Assembly: GCA_041918615.1 (NCBI GenBank)
Contig: JAYRVH010000007.1
Location: 213,908 to 277,907, forward strand
Reading direction: 5' to 3'
Source of the DNA: JAEUJM01 sp041918615
GTDB taxonomy: Bacteria > Actinomycetota > Acidimicrobiia > Acidimicrobiales > DATDAH01
DNA length: 64,000 bases
A program made the position numbers and the translations under genes. Below, one piece after another: positions 1-7,469 of this stretch (position 1 is its first letter; every line of letters starts with the position of its first letter). The notes beneath the pieces were generated by a model. It saw nothing but the letters and a program-made list of their open reading frames with translations, did not search any database and was not told the DNA's origin.

Positions 1-21
1 GCACCCCGCTGCCGTTCGGCC

Positions 22-1434
22 TCAGGGCAAGTGCGTTGAGTGCGATCCGTGATCCCACCCCGCGACAATCGACACGAGCACCCAGAAGTAGAGGTCCATG
101 GGGAAGATCTCGAAGTAGCTCGCGACCAGTGACGCACCGGCGACGGCGAGAGCCATCGCAGCTGCAGCGGCAGCCAGGGCCGCGTCGGCACCAGTCGCCG
201 ACCGCGCGCTGTCCCGGGCGGACACGAACGCGGTCGCGAGCAGGAGCCCGAGCAGCCACAGCCCGAGAATCCCCAGTTCGTACGTGGTCTTGAAGTAGTA
301 GTTGTCCGGCTGGAACGTCGGGCGGCGGTCCCCGAGGGCCTCCGCCGTGAACTCGGCCGCCGCCCCACTCGAGCCGAGGCCCACGCCGAGGGGATGTTCG
401 ACGATCGCGGCAAGGTTCTGGTCCCAGGCGCTGACCCGCTCCTGGGAGCTGTCGGAGGACAGTGCCGGGGTGACCACCTCGGTCGGGAGCATGAGCAGCG
501 TGACCGCCGCCACGGGGATCAGGAGGAGCAGGGGCCGATAACGACTCGATCCGAGGTAGGCGAGCCCGATCGCGAGCCCCAGCCACGCACCCCGGACGAA
601 CGTCGACAGGAGCGCCAACGCGAGGATCGGCAGCGCGAGCGCGAACAGCTGGTTGCGCAACCGACGCGGGTCCTGGAACAGCTGCGAGACCCCCACCAGG
701 AGCACGAGCATCAAGAAGAACGCGAACGGGAACGGCTGGTCGAAGGTGGAGAACGAGCGAAGGCGCCCGCCGGCGAAGCGGATGGCGCTGTTGTACTCCC
801 AGCCGAGACCGGCCAGCCGATCCCCGCCCAGCACCTGTTGCACCAGCCCGAACCCGGCGGTGAGGACACCGGTCGCCATGAGGATCGTGACGAGCTGATC
901 CCGCTCGGGGCCCGAGAGCGGGCAGCGCCAGACCGCGTAGGCGAGCAGCAGGAAGAAGAAGGTGATCTTGAGGCCGGCGAGGCCCTGGAGGCCGCCGACC
1001 ACCGCCGCAGAAGCGGTGCCCACCGCGACCAGGCCGGCGACGGCAAGGAGCCACGGGGGCATGGGGCGCCCGGCCCGGCCGCGCGTCTCGACGGGGGACA
1101 CGAAGGTCGCCGCGAGCGTGAGCAGCACGAGGAGCTCCTTCCACCATTCGGCCGGCACCGGGTGGGCGACGACGAGCAGGAGACCGTTGAAGGGGGCGAG
1201 GGCCGTGACGAGGAGCACGCCCCGCTGCGGGCGGCGCACCAGAGCGACACCGACCGGCACGACGAGGGCGACCGCGAGCGCGGCGGACGCCAGCCCGGCG
1301 AGAACGAGCGCCAGGAGCAGCGCGTTGGCCGACAGCACCAACACTGCGCCGACAGGCACCGGCAGACGCGGTGCCAGGTCGATCGCGTTTCCCGTGCGCC
1401 GAGCGTGCGCGCCGCGAAGCAGGACCGGGCTCAC
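22..1434 (-). CDS. O-antigen ligase (Wzy_C) family membrane protein
   Basis: Polytopic membrane protein of 470 residues with about ten or more hydrophobic segments over its whole length. Three stretches match the Wzy_C/O-antigen ligase pattern: a TFVRGAWLG loop near residue 280, IVEHPLGVGLG near 345-355 and the DNYYFKTTYELGILG segment near 380. Members polymerise or ligate surface polysaccharide on the outer face of the cytoplasmic membrane; the substrate cannot be read from sequence. The GTG start is the last GTG of a 59-bp tandem repeat and overlaps the TGA of a micro-ORF by 4 nt, so translation is probably coupled. No other polysaccharide gene is visible in the window; the left edge cuts the neighbourhood. 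Confidence 0.8.
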   Translation of the reverse strand: MSPVLLRGAHARRTGNAIDLAPRLPVPVGAVLVLSANALLLALVLAGLASAALAVALVVPVGVALVRRPQRGVLLVTALAPFNGLLLVVAHPVPAEWWKELLVLLTLAATFVSPVETRGRAGRPMPPWLLAVAGLVAVGTASAAVVGGLQGLAGLKITFFFLLLAYAVWRCPLSGPERDQLVTILMATGVLTAGFGLVQQVLGGDRLAGLGWEYNSAIRFAGGRLRSFSTFDQPFPFAFFLMLVLLVGVSQLFQDPRRLRNQLFALALPILALALLSTFVRGAWLGLAIGLAYLGSSRYRPLLLLIPVAAVTLLMLPTEVVTPALSSDSSQERVSAWDQNLAAIVEHPLGVGLGSSGAAAEFTAEALGDRRPTFQPDNYYFKTTYELGILGLWLLGLLLATAFVSARDSARSATGADAALAAAAAAMALAVAGASLVASYFEIFPMDLYFWVLVSIVAGWDHGSHSTHLP

Positions 1435-1493
1435 GACTTCCGCTCTCGGCTGCGCCGGGCCGCTCGGGCCCCGCCCTCGTCCCTCGGGCTCAC
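1431..1493 (-). CDS. 20-aa micro-ORF, second tandem copy, coupled to the O-antigen ligase gene
   Basis: A 21-codon frame, GTG to TGA, encoding a basic peptide that begins MSPRDEGGARAARR. Its TGA overlaps the GTG of the ligase gene by 4 nt (GTGA), and its own GTG overlaps the stop of an identical upstream copy in the same way. The repeat period of 59 nt equals 63 minus the 4-nt overlap. The peptide resembles the micro-ORF before rpsE. No function is known to me; a translational bridge or leader is an inference. Confidence 0.5.
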   Translation of the reverse strand: MSPRDEGGARAARRSRERKS

Positions 1494-1552
1494 GACTTCC
1501 GCTCTCGGCTGCGCCGGGCCGCTCGGGCCCCGCCCTCGTCCCTCGGGCTCAC
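1490..1552 (-). CDS. 20-aa micro-ORF, first tandem copy
   Basis: Identical 21-codon frame to the copy at 1431-1493. Its GTG is preceded by a strong ribosome-binding sequence (GGGAGG, about 8 nt upstream), the best in this leader. Ribosomes loaded here could pass through two GTGA overlaps into the ligase gene. Real expression is unproven, and the alternative is a chance frame in a duplicated DNA element. Confidence 0.5.
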   Translation of the reverse strand: MSPRDEGGARAARRSRERKS

Positions 1553-1614
1553 GACCTGCCTCCCATCAGGACACCGCCGGCGAGGAGTGCACGACCGAGG
1601 CCGCCCTCGATCGC

Positions 1615-2199
1615 TCAGACGTTCTGGGCCTCCCAGGTGAAGCCGGCCGTGGCCGACAGCCCCTGCGCCCGGTTGTCGTCCTGCAACGTCACGGTGACCG
1701 CGTAGGTGCGAGAGGACGGGTCGGTGGCGCCGGCAAAGCCGGCCAGGCCGTTGACGAAGTTCGTGCGCCCCGCCGCGAAGTCAGTCAGGGTCCCGTTGAA
1801 CAGCGTCGAGGACGCCGCGAAGCCTGCGCACGAGGCGAAGTTGCCGCCGGTGCCGATCTCGACCGAGACGTCGAGGTAGTCCGCCAGCCCGGTCCCGCCC
1901 GCGGTCCCGTACATGCGCACATCGGCGTCGAGCGACCCCGTGTAGGTCACCTCGATGCAGCGGGTGCGGCTCGCGCCGGGCGCCAGGTTGGCGACGCTGA
2001 ACATGACACTGCCCGCGTCGTCGTCGTTGAGCACCACGTCGCCGGCGGCGAAGGTGTTGGGCGAGTTGTCCGTCGTGTCGAGGAAGGCGGCACGCGTGCT
2101 GGTCACCACCAACACGCTCACGAAGCCGAGCGACGCCAGGAGCGCCAGACCCCGGAAGAGCCTGGAGCGCCCAACCTGTCCACGTTGCTTCGTCTCCAC
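1615..2199 (-). CDS. SipW-type exported protein, DDD-type (paralogue of 9912-10532)
   Basis: 194-residue exported protein. After a short basic N-terminus comes one hydrophobic segment ending in TRAAFLDTTDN, the shape of the alternative (SipW-dependent) signal peptide seen in TasA/CalY-like and actinobacterial RER_14450-like proteins. The mature part has NTFAAGDVVLNDDDAG, then an APG turn and a CIEVTYTG strand, all shared with the protein at 9912-10532, which suggests an immunoglobulin-like beta fold. The GTG at 2199 was chosen because GAGGAG lies just upstream and it leaves a normal basic n-region; longer in-frame starts would prepend about 130 residues of unrelated sequence. Likely processed by one of the two neighbouring SipW-like peptidases. 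Confidence 0.75.
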   Translation of the reverse strand: METKQRGQVGRSRLFRGLALLASLGFVSVLVVTSTRAAFLDTTDNSPNTFAAGDVVLNDDDAGSVMFSVANLAPGASRTRCIEVTYTGSLDADVRMYGTAGGTGLADYLDVSVEIGTGGNFASCAGFAASSTLFNGTLTDFAAGRTNFVNGLAGFAGATDPSSRTYAVTVTLQDDNRAQGLSATAGFTWEAQNV

Positions 2200-2278
2200 G
2201 GTTCTCGTCTCCTCGGCCTGTGCTCGGTTGGTATGGGCCTGTTGCGGCTCCCGTCGGTCGTTACGGAACCTCGGGCAA

Positions 2279-2294
2279 TGGGTCGATCGACCCA
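2279..2294. promoter_or_regulatory. 16-bp perfect palindrome between divergent exported-protein genes
   Basis: TGGGTCGATCGACCCA is perfectly self-complementary and sits in the 154-bp gap between the minus-strand gene starting at 2199 and the plus-strand gene starting at 2354. Its position suits an operator for a dimeric regulator, but no regulator binding is known. Confidence 0.35.
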
Positions 2295-2353
2295 ATTCAC
2301 CGCCATCGCGGATTCCCTTCAGGCGAACCGCCCGCAGACCGATGGTCTCGGGC

Positions 2354-2956
2354 ATGGACACCCTCGCGAAAGGCGTGCTGGGTCGGCGTCGCAAGCTGGC
2401 GCTGACCGCATCGATCCTCCTGGTGGTGACCGGCCTGCTCGCGACCGGCGTGCTCGCCGTCTTCACCGACACCGCCACCACCGATGGCAACACCTTCAGC
2501 TCGGGCAGCGTGGACCTCACGGTTGCACCGGTGACTGCCGCGGTCACGATGGCGGGCATGGCCCCGGGCGACCGGGTGACCCGCCCCATCGACGTGCTCA
2601 ACTCGGGCGCCCTCGACCTCCGCTACGCAGTGCAGAGCGCCACCACCGAGAACGTGCTGGCGTCAGAGCTCGCGCTCACCGTCAAGTCCGGCGTGCTGAC
2701 CTGCACCACCGGTGGCTTCGCCGGCTCGGGCACGGTGATCTACGGCCCTGCCCCTCTGGGCAACACCGCGCCCGTCGCGTTGATCGGCGACGCCGCCCAG
2801 GGTCAGGACCTCGGCGACCGGATCCTGGCCTCGGGCGCGACCGAGGCTCTGTGCCTCGACGTCCAGTTGCCACTCACCACCGGCGACACCGCCGAGGGTC
2901 TCACGACCACCGCCACCCTCACCTTCCTGGCCGAGCAGACGGCAGGCAACCCGTGA
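2354..2956 (+). CDS. SipW-type exported protein, tandem paralogue 1
   Basis: 200-residue exported protein: basic N-terminus (GRRRK), hydrophobic segment, then GVLAVFTDTATTDGNTF, a clear SipW-dependent signal with the A-x-FTDTA cleavage region. The mature part is Ser/Thr-rich with MAPGD, LRYAV and two cysteine-bearing strands, ending in EQTAGNP. It aligns along its whole length with the next gene (shared LRYAV, LTVKSGV, GTVIYGP, GDR, TTAT, EQTA-NP). Related families (TasA/CalY) form surface fibres; that role here is inferred. An in-frame ATG at 2342 is an equally possible start. The stop overlaps the next gene's GTG. Confidence 0.8.
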   Translation: MDTLAKGVLGRRRKLALTASILLVVTGLLATGVLAVFTDTATTDGNTFSSGSVDLTVAPVTAAVTMAGMAPGDRVTRPIDVLNSGALDLRYAVQSATTENVLASELALTVKSGVLTCTTGGFAGSGTVIYGPAPLGNTAPVALIGDAAQGQDLGDRILASGATEALCLDVQLPLTTGDTAEGLTTTATLTFLAEQTAGNP

Positions 2957-3630
2957 GCGGGATCGTGAGGCGGCCACACGCTCAAGTCCCCCGTTCGGCG
3001 TCCGACGGGACGCCGGTGACCTCATCTCCGATCACCCGCCGCCGGAAGCGCTGGATCCTGCCGGTCGCGCTCGCAGGGGCCGCCGCATTGATCGGCACGG
3101 TCGGTTTCCTGTCGGGCGGCGTCAACGCCCTGTTCACCGACAGCGACCCGGTCGGGGCGAACAGCTTCACCACGGGCACCCTCAACCTGACCGCGTCGCC
3201 GGCCTCTTCCGCGATCAACTACGTCAACATGGTTCCGGGAGACACGGCCACCCAGCCGCTCAGCGTGGCCAACGGCGGGTCGACCCCGCTCCGCTACGCC
3301 GTGCGGAGCACCACGACCGAGGACGTGCTCGGCGCTCAGCTCGACCTCACGGTGAAGAGCGGGGTGGCCAGTTGCACGACCACCGCCGGTTTCAACGCCA
3401 CCGGAACCGTCATCTACGGACCCGGCGACCTCGGCTCGGTCGCCACCGCGAACCTCGTTGGCTCGGCCGCGGCCGGGGCCAACCCCGGCGACCGCACCCT
3501 TGCCGCTGGCGCCGGCGAGACGCTCTGCTTCCACGTCGAGTTGCCCGTCGGCTCGTCCAACTCCTTCCAGGGCCTGAGCACCACGGCGACCTTCCAGTTC
3601 ATCTCCGAGCAGACCGCCAACAACCCCTGA
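2953..3630 (+). CDS. SipW-type exported protein, tandem paralogue 2
   Basis: 225-residue exported protein. A basic stretch (ITRRRKRW) precedes a hydrophobic segment and the cleavage region GGVNALFTDSDPVGANSF, a SipW-type signal. The mature domain is a paralogue of the preceding protein. The GTG at 2953 overlaps the upstream TGA by 4 nt (GTGA), arguing for coupled translation; an alternative GTG at 3016 would give 204 residues with a more usual n-region. The next gene, 15 bp downstream, is a SipW-like peptidase that presumably processes both. Confidence 0.8.
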   Translation: MSGIVRRPHAQVPRSASDGTPVTSSPITRRRKRWILPVALAGAAALIGTVGFLSGGVNALFTDSDPVGANSFTTGTLNLTASPASSAINYVNMVPGDTATQPLSVANGGSTPLRYAVRSTTTEDVLGAQLDLTVKSGVASCTTTAGFNATGTVIYGPGDLGSVATANLVGSAAAGANPGDRTLAAGAGETLCFHVELPVGSSNSFQGLSTTATFQFISEQTANNP

Positions 3631-3644
3631 CGGGGGCTCGGCCG

Positions 3645-4244
3645 GTGACCGCATACGGCCAAGGCCCCGGGGGGCTGTTCGCGGTCTCATCAGCGACCGG
3701 CTCGGGCGTCGCTCGCCGTGTCCGTCAGGTGCCGGGTGCGATGGTCACCGTCGTGCTGTCGCTGGTGGTCCTCGGCCTGCTGGCGCTCCTCGGCGCACGC
3801 CTCGTCGGGTACGAACCACTCGTGATCCGCAGTGGATCGATGGGCGAGGCCGTCCCCACCGGAAGCCTGGTCCTCACCGAGGATCGGCCACCCACCGCCA
3901 TCGGCATCGGCGACATCGTGGTCATCGACCCGGCCGGACCGGCCGCCCCCCGGATGCACCGGGTCATCGCCCTCCATCAGCGTGACGGTGCCACCGTCGT
4001 GCGCACCAAGGGCGACGCCAACCCCACCGCCGACGTCGGCCGGGCGATCCTCCCTGCGGCCGTTCCGACGCCCGCGCTCGTGATCCCCCGCCTCGGCTTC
4101 GTGATGGCGGCGGTCGGCTCGCGTGGGGGGCTGCTGCTGACCGCCGGCGTGGCGGTGGCCATCGTGGGGCTCTCGCTGCTCTGGGCGCTGTGGCGGGCAC
4201 CGGAGCCGGAGCCCGCATTCCGGGGCGTCGACGACCCCGGCTGA
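3645..4244 (+). CDS. SipW-like (archaeal/ER-type) signal peptidase I
   Basis: 199-residue membrane protein with one N-terminal and one C-terminal hydrophobic segment around an S24/S26-type catalytic core. It has VIRSGSM (catalytic Ser), RMHRVIAL (His where the usual bacterial LepB has Lys) and RTKGDAN. The Ser-His arrangement is that of the SipW/ER branch. GTG start with a G-rich ribosome-binding site. It ends the 2354-4244 operon, directly after its two probable substrates. Confidence 0.88.
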   Translation: MTAYGQGPGGLFAVSSATGSGVARRVRQVPGAMVTVVLSLVVLGLLALLGARLVGYEPLVIRSGSMGEAVPTGSLVLTEDRPPTAIGIGDIVVIDPAGPAAPRMHRVIALHQRDGATVVRTKGDANPTADVGRAILPAAVPTPALVIPRLGFVMAAVGSRGGLLLTAGVAVAIVGLSLLWALWRAPEPEPAFRGVDDPG

Positions 4245-4267
4245 TTCACCCCCGGGGCGCCGGTCCT

Positions 4268-4319
4268 CGAACCCGAGGCAATAGCGGGCGGAATCCGCCC
4301 CCTTATTGCCTCGGGTTCG
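4268..4319. terminator. Bidirectional terminator hairpin
   Basis: A perfect 16-bp inverted repeat (CGAACCCGAGGCAATA with its complement) encloses a second short GGGCGG/CCGCCC stem. It lies between the convergent ends of the peptidase gene (4244) and the large exported protein gene (4350) and can serve both. Confidence 0.85.
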
Positions 4320-4349
4320 GTGGTGGGGGGTAAGGGAGTCGGTCGGGGC

Positions 4350-6641
4350 TCACCGCCACACCCAGACGAAGGGCTGGAGGCCCGTCTCGCCGGTGTTGGT
4401 CTCCATCAGCGCGAGGGCGGCCCAGCCGCTGCCGTCCCAGATCAGGTAGGTGAGGCGGCCGTTGTCGGTCTGGACGCCAAGGGCCAGGTGGTCGCTGCCA
4501 GGGCGGGGATCGAGCACCATCGAGTTCAACCCGCTTCCGAGGCCAGGACCGTCCTGCTGGAGTGTCCAGCCCGCGCCCGAGGTCCAGGTCCGGTACTGCA
4601 CACGGTTCGTCGTGCCCTCGCCGTAGACGGCCATGGCGTCGCCCGACAGCCCTTCGAACCCTACCGCCACGTTGGGAGCAGCCGGCGCCGAGGCACCCGT
4701 CCCCGCGGCCAGCTTGCGGTCCACCCATGCGCTGCCGTCCCACACCGCCAGCCAGGTTGCCGCGGCGTCCGTGATGACACCCAGCGCAATCCGATTGCTG
4801 CCGGGATCGGGCCCCAGCGTGGTCCAGCGAACGTGTCCCACCGACCCACCCGGCTCGGCCAGCACCGACTCGGCGCTCCAGGCCGCACCGTTCCACACGC
4901 GCCATCTGACGGTCGTGGCGTCCCGACCGTAGGTGACCATGGCCCGGCCGGTCTGCTGCTCGTAGGCGACGTTGCTGTCGGTGCCGTCGTCACCGGTTCC
5001 CGGGTCGAGCACGACAGCATCCGAGGTCACCCAGGACGACCCGTTCCAGACCATGGCGTAGTCGTTCCCGGCACCGTTGGTCACGGCGAGCACCATCTCG
5101 TCCGAGTTGGGGTTCGCCGCCAGGTGCAGCTGCTGGGGCTCGCCGGCCACCGGTGTGGTCGCGGCGGTCGACGCGGACCAGATCGTGCCGTTCCAGACCC
5201 GGTAGGACACACCGGCCGTTCCAGTGGTGCCGTTGTTCCACACCAGCAGGGCATCGCCGCTGGTCGACTCGTAGGCCACCTCGACCCCCCACCGGGTGGT
5301 CACGGTCGGGCCCCCCAGCGACGCGCCGAACGGCTCCGACCACGTGCCGTTCGAACGAACCTCCACGTTGCTCTTGCCGTCGGTGTTGACACCCGTCGCG
5401 ATCACCTCGTCGCGGGTCGCCGATGCGGCTGCCTGTACCACCCGCCACTCACCCAAGGTGGCGGTGGCGGTGTTGGCCGTGAAGTTCGTGCCGTCCCAGG
5501 TGGATGCCCGGGGTGCCATGTCGCCGCTGCGGCGCCACAGCGCGGTCGCCGTCATTGCCGGTGCCGAGCCGCACGTCGTGGTCACCGTCGAGGTCGCCAC
5601 CGAGGACGTCCAGTTCTGGAACGCGGCGAAGAGGCGGTACTCATAGGTCGCGTTGGCCGTGAGCGGGCCATCGGATGCCGAGACCGTGCCCGCCGACCCG
5701 ATGACCTGCTCGCTTTCGAGCACGCCGAGGCGCCAGCGCTGGAGGCGGTACCCCGACGCGAACCCCGACGGCGTCGCCGTCCACGTTGCGTTCACGCCCG
5801 CGACACCGCTGGTCGATGCCGGCGCCAATGCGATCAGGTGCCCGATGCCGTTGTTCGACCCGGTCGTGGTCGCCACCCTCGTGCCGGTTGCTCCTGCGGT
5901 GGGGAACGACTGGTCGGCCGAGGTACCGGCGATGTCCTCTGGCAGCGACGCCCCGTTGAGGGCCCAGCGCTGGGTCATGCTCGCCGGCGCGTTGAGGAAC
6001 TCGTCACCGTCACGCCCGAAGAAGGCGACCAGACGGGTGTTGGCCATGGTGGTCGTGATCGACGGTGCGGTGACCGTGGCGATGAACGCCGAGGTGATCT
6101 GGCCGCCCTGGGCATTGACGGGGTTGGCGGTGTCCACCCCGCGGTAGGTGTTGACCCCGAAGACGATCTCGCCCGGGGCCGACTGGGAGGGGGTGAGGGT
6201 GTAGGAGACGGGCTCCGATGCCACCGCCACGCGGTACAAGATGGCCTGCCAGAAGCCGTCGCCGACGTCCTTGTCCTGACGAATCAGGGTCCAACCCGGA
6301 GCGCTCACGCTGTTCGTGTCGTCCGCGGTGATCTGGGCGATCAGTACGTCGCCGGCCTGGGTGCCCACCGGGCGGGTGACGGTGACGGGGCCGTTGAAGC
6401 CGGTGGTCTGGGAGTTGGCCACGAAGGTAGGGACGGCGCCCGGGGTCGCACCGGTGCAGGTGGGGGTGAGTTGCAGGGCGGCAGGGGGGTCGAGCACATC
6501 GGTGGCGAACAGGTTCGCCCCGACGCTGTCGGTGTCGCCGAACGCGGCCAGCGCTGCTCCCGCGGTCGCCACCACGACGGCCGCCGCGAGCACGACGGCG
6601 CCCAGCGGGCGGCCCGATCGGGCAGTTCGGCTGTGGGACAT
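4350..6641 (-). CDS. Large SipW-type exported protein with WNG/WDG repeats
   Basis: 763-residue exported protein. The N-terminus carries a hydrophobic segment ending GAALAAFGDTDSVGANLF, closely matching the SipW-type signal of the protein at 2953-3630. Residues of about 60-270 form a beta-rich domain containing GDVLIAQITADD and GWTLIR. A fibronectin-III-like stretch follows (about 275-360). The last 400 residues hold repeated units with W-(N/D)-G-(S/T)-x-W signatures (WNGSSW, WNGAAW, WDGSAW, WDGSGW), suggesting a beta-propeller or WxxG adhesin fold. The ATG at 6641 was chosen because it gives a proper n-region. Likely a secreted or surface-bound adhesin or matrix component; the ligand is unknown. 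Confidence 0.75.
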   Translation of the reverse strand: MSHSRTARSGRPLGAVVLAAAVVVATAGAALAAFGDTDSVGANLFATDVLDPPAALQLTPTCTGATPGAVPTFVANSQTTGFNGPVTVTRPVGTQAGDVLIAQITADDTNSVSAPGWTLIRQDKDVGDGFWQAILYRVAVASEPVSYTLTPSQSAPGEIVFGVNTYRGVDTANPVNAQGGQITSAFIATVTAPSITTTMANTRLVAFFGRDGDEFLNAPASMTQRWALNGASLPEDIAGTSADQSFPTAGATGTRVATTTGSNNGIGHLIALAPASTSGVAGVNATWTATPSGFASGYRLQRWRLGVLESEQVIGSAGTVSASDGPLTANATYEYRLFAAFQNWTSSVATSTVTTTCGSAPAMTATALWRRSGDMAPRASTWDGTNFTANTATATLGEWRVVQAAASATRDEVIATGVNTDGKSNVEVRSNGTWSEPFGASLGGPTVTTRWGVEVAYESTSGDALLVWNNGTTGTAGVSYRVWNGTIWSASTAATTPVAGEPQQLHLAANPNSDEMVLAVTNGAGNDYAMVWNGSSWVTSDAVVLDPGTGDDGTDSNVAYEQQTGRAMVTYGRDATTVRWRVWNGAAWSAESVLAEPGGSVGHVRWTTLGPDPGSNRIALGVITDAAATWLAVWDGSAWVDRKLAAGTGASAPAAPNVAVGFEGLSGDAMAVYGEGTTNRVQYRTWTSGAGWTLQQDGPGLGSGLNSMVLDPRPGSDHLALGVQTDNGRLTYLIWDGSGWAALALMETNTGETGLQPFVWVWR

Positions 6642-6869
6642 GCAGATCAGGCCCTTTCGCTCCTCTCCCCGTCCGTCGGCACGAGCAAAGGGCGACTTGA
6701 GATCGGCCGGTGGACGGTCAGGATCCTCGCGATCGGGATACGCAGGCTCCCCGTCGGCCACATGGGCCGGATGGCCCTACTCCAGAGGCCGACCGTCCTT
6801 TCCCGCGACATCGCTTGCCAAACGCCGTGAGCGGCCGATAGAGCCGAACCGTCGACCGGAGACCACCAC
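6642..6869. promoter_or_regulatory. Divergent intergenic region between export genes
   Basis: This 228-bp gap must hold promoters for the large exported protein (minus) and the second peptidase operon (plus). The segment GGCTCCCCGTCGGCC (6745-6759) resembles GGCTCCCGTCGGTC (2246-2259) in the other divergent gap of the cluster, so a shared regulatory site is possible. No convincing -35/-10 pair was recognised. Confidence 0.3.
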
Positions 6870-7469
6870 ATGGCACTGCAGATCACGGACCGGGAGCCGG
6901 GCGGTCCGACGTGGGTGGACCATTCCGTCCCCCCCGAACGGCGCACCGGGGATCGCCCCTGGGTGGGGCGCGTCGGGCCGGTCGCCGGCCTCGTGTGCTG
7001 GTTCTACCTCTCGATCGTCGCCTGCCTGGTGCTCTGGGTGCTGCTCGTCCGCCTCCTCGTCGGATGGACGCCGCTGGTGGTGACCACCGGCTCGATGCGC
7101 CCGAGCATCAACGAAGGCGACATCGTCCTCTCGGCACCACCCCAGGATGGCGGCCGGGGCCTCGCCGACGGCACCGTGATCACCTTCGCCGACCCGGTCC
7201 GACCGGGCGGTCACCTCACCCACCGGATCGACCGCGTGAACGACGACGGGAGCTACGAGACCAAAGGCGACGCCAACTCCGTGGCCGACTCGTACCGCGT
7301 GCAACCTCGGGACATCGAGGGTGTGGGCCGTCTGTTGGTGCCGTCGGTGGGCCTCCCCCGAGTCTGGCTGGAGCAGGGGAACCTGCCGATGCTCTTCGTG
7401 TGGGGTCTGGGCACGTTGCTCGCGCTCTGGGCTGCCCTGCGACCGAGCCGGCGACCACGCCATGGCTGA
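6870..7469 (+). CDS. SipW-like signal peptidase I, second copy
   Basis: 199 residues: an N-terminal extension, a transmembrane segment at about 40-60, and the catalytic core with VTTGSM (Ser), NEGDIV, HLTHRID (His in place of Lys) and ETKGDAN, then a C-terminal transmembrane segment. It is the same Ser-His class as the copy at 3645-4244 but clearly diverged. It heads a three-gene operon in which the next gene overlaps it by 8 nt, tying this peptidase to a cyclic-di-GMP enzyme and one exported protein (9912-10532). Confidence 0.88.
   Translation: MALQITDREPGGPTWVDHSVPPERRTGDRPWVGRVGPVAGLVCWFYLSIVACLVLWVLLVRLLVGWTPLVVTTGSMRPSINEGDIVLSAPPQDGGRGLADGTVITFADPVRPGGHLTHRIDRVNDDGSYETKGDANSVADSYRVQPRDIEGVGRLLVPSVGLPRVWLEQGNLPMLFVWGLGTLLALWAALRPSRRPRHG

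Larger units (their letters stand above)
1427..1552. repeat. 59-bp tandem repeat upstream of the O-antigen ligase gene
   Basis: Two complete units and the start of a third with a 59-bp period (landmark GGGCTCACGAC at 1427, 1486 and 1545 on the plus strand). A diverged copy of the central GC-rich part lies between rplR and rpsE (about 48960-49028), sharing the block GGGCCGCTCGGGCCCCGC. Each unit carries a ribosome-binding-like sequence and a GTG on the minus strand. Confidence 0.9.

Noticed and set aside
2200..2353. Possible c-di-GMP-I riboswitch upstream of the export genes (GGGCAA followed by a hairpin)
   Set aside because: Only short pieces resemble the GEMM consensus; the GACGCAAAGCC core, GNRA loop and receptor are missing. 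The same applies to 6642-6869.
394..3000. Very long plus-strand open frame crossing the O-antigen ligase gene
   Set aside because: Composition is the Arg/Glu-rich pattern of an antisense frame in GC-rich DNA; only its 3' end (from 2953) is a real gene.
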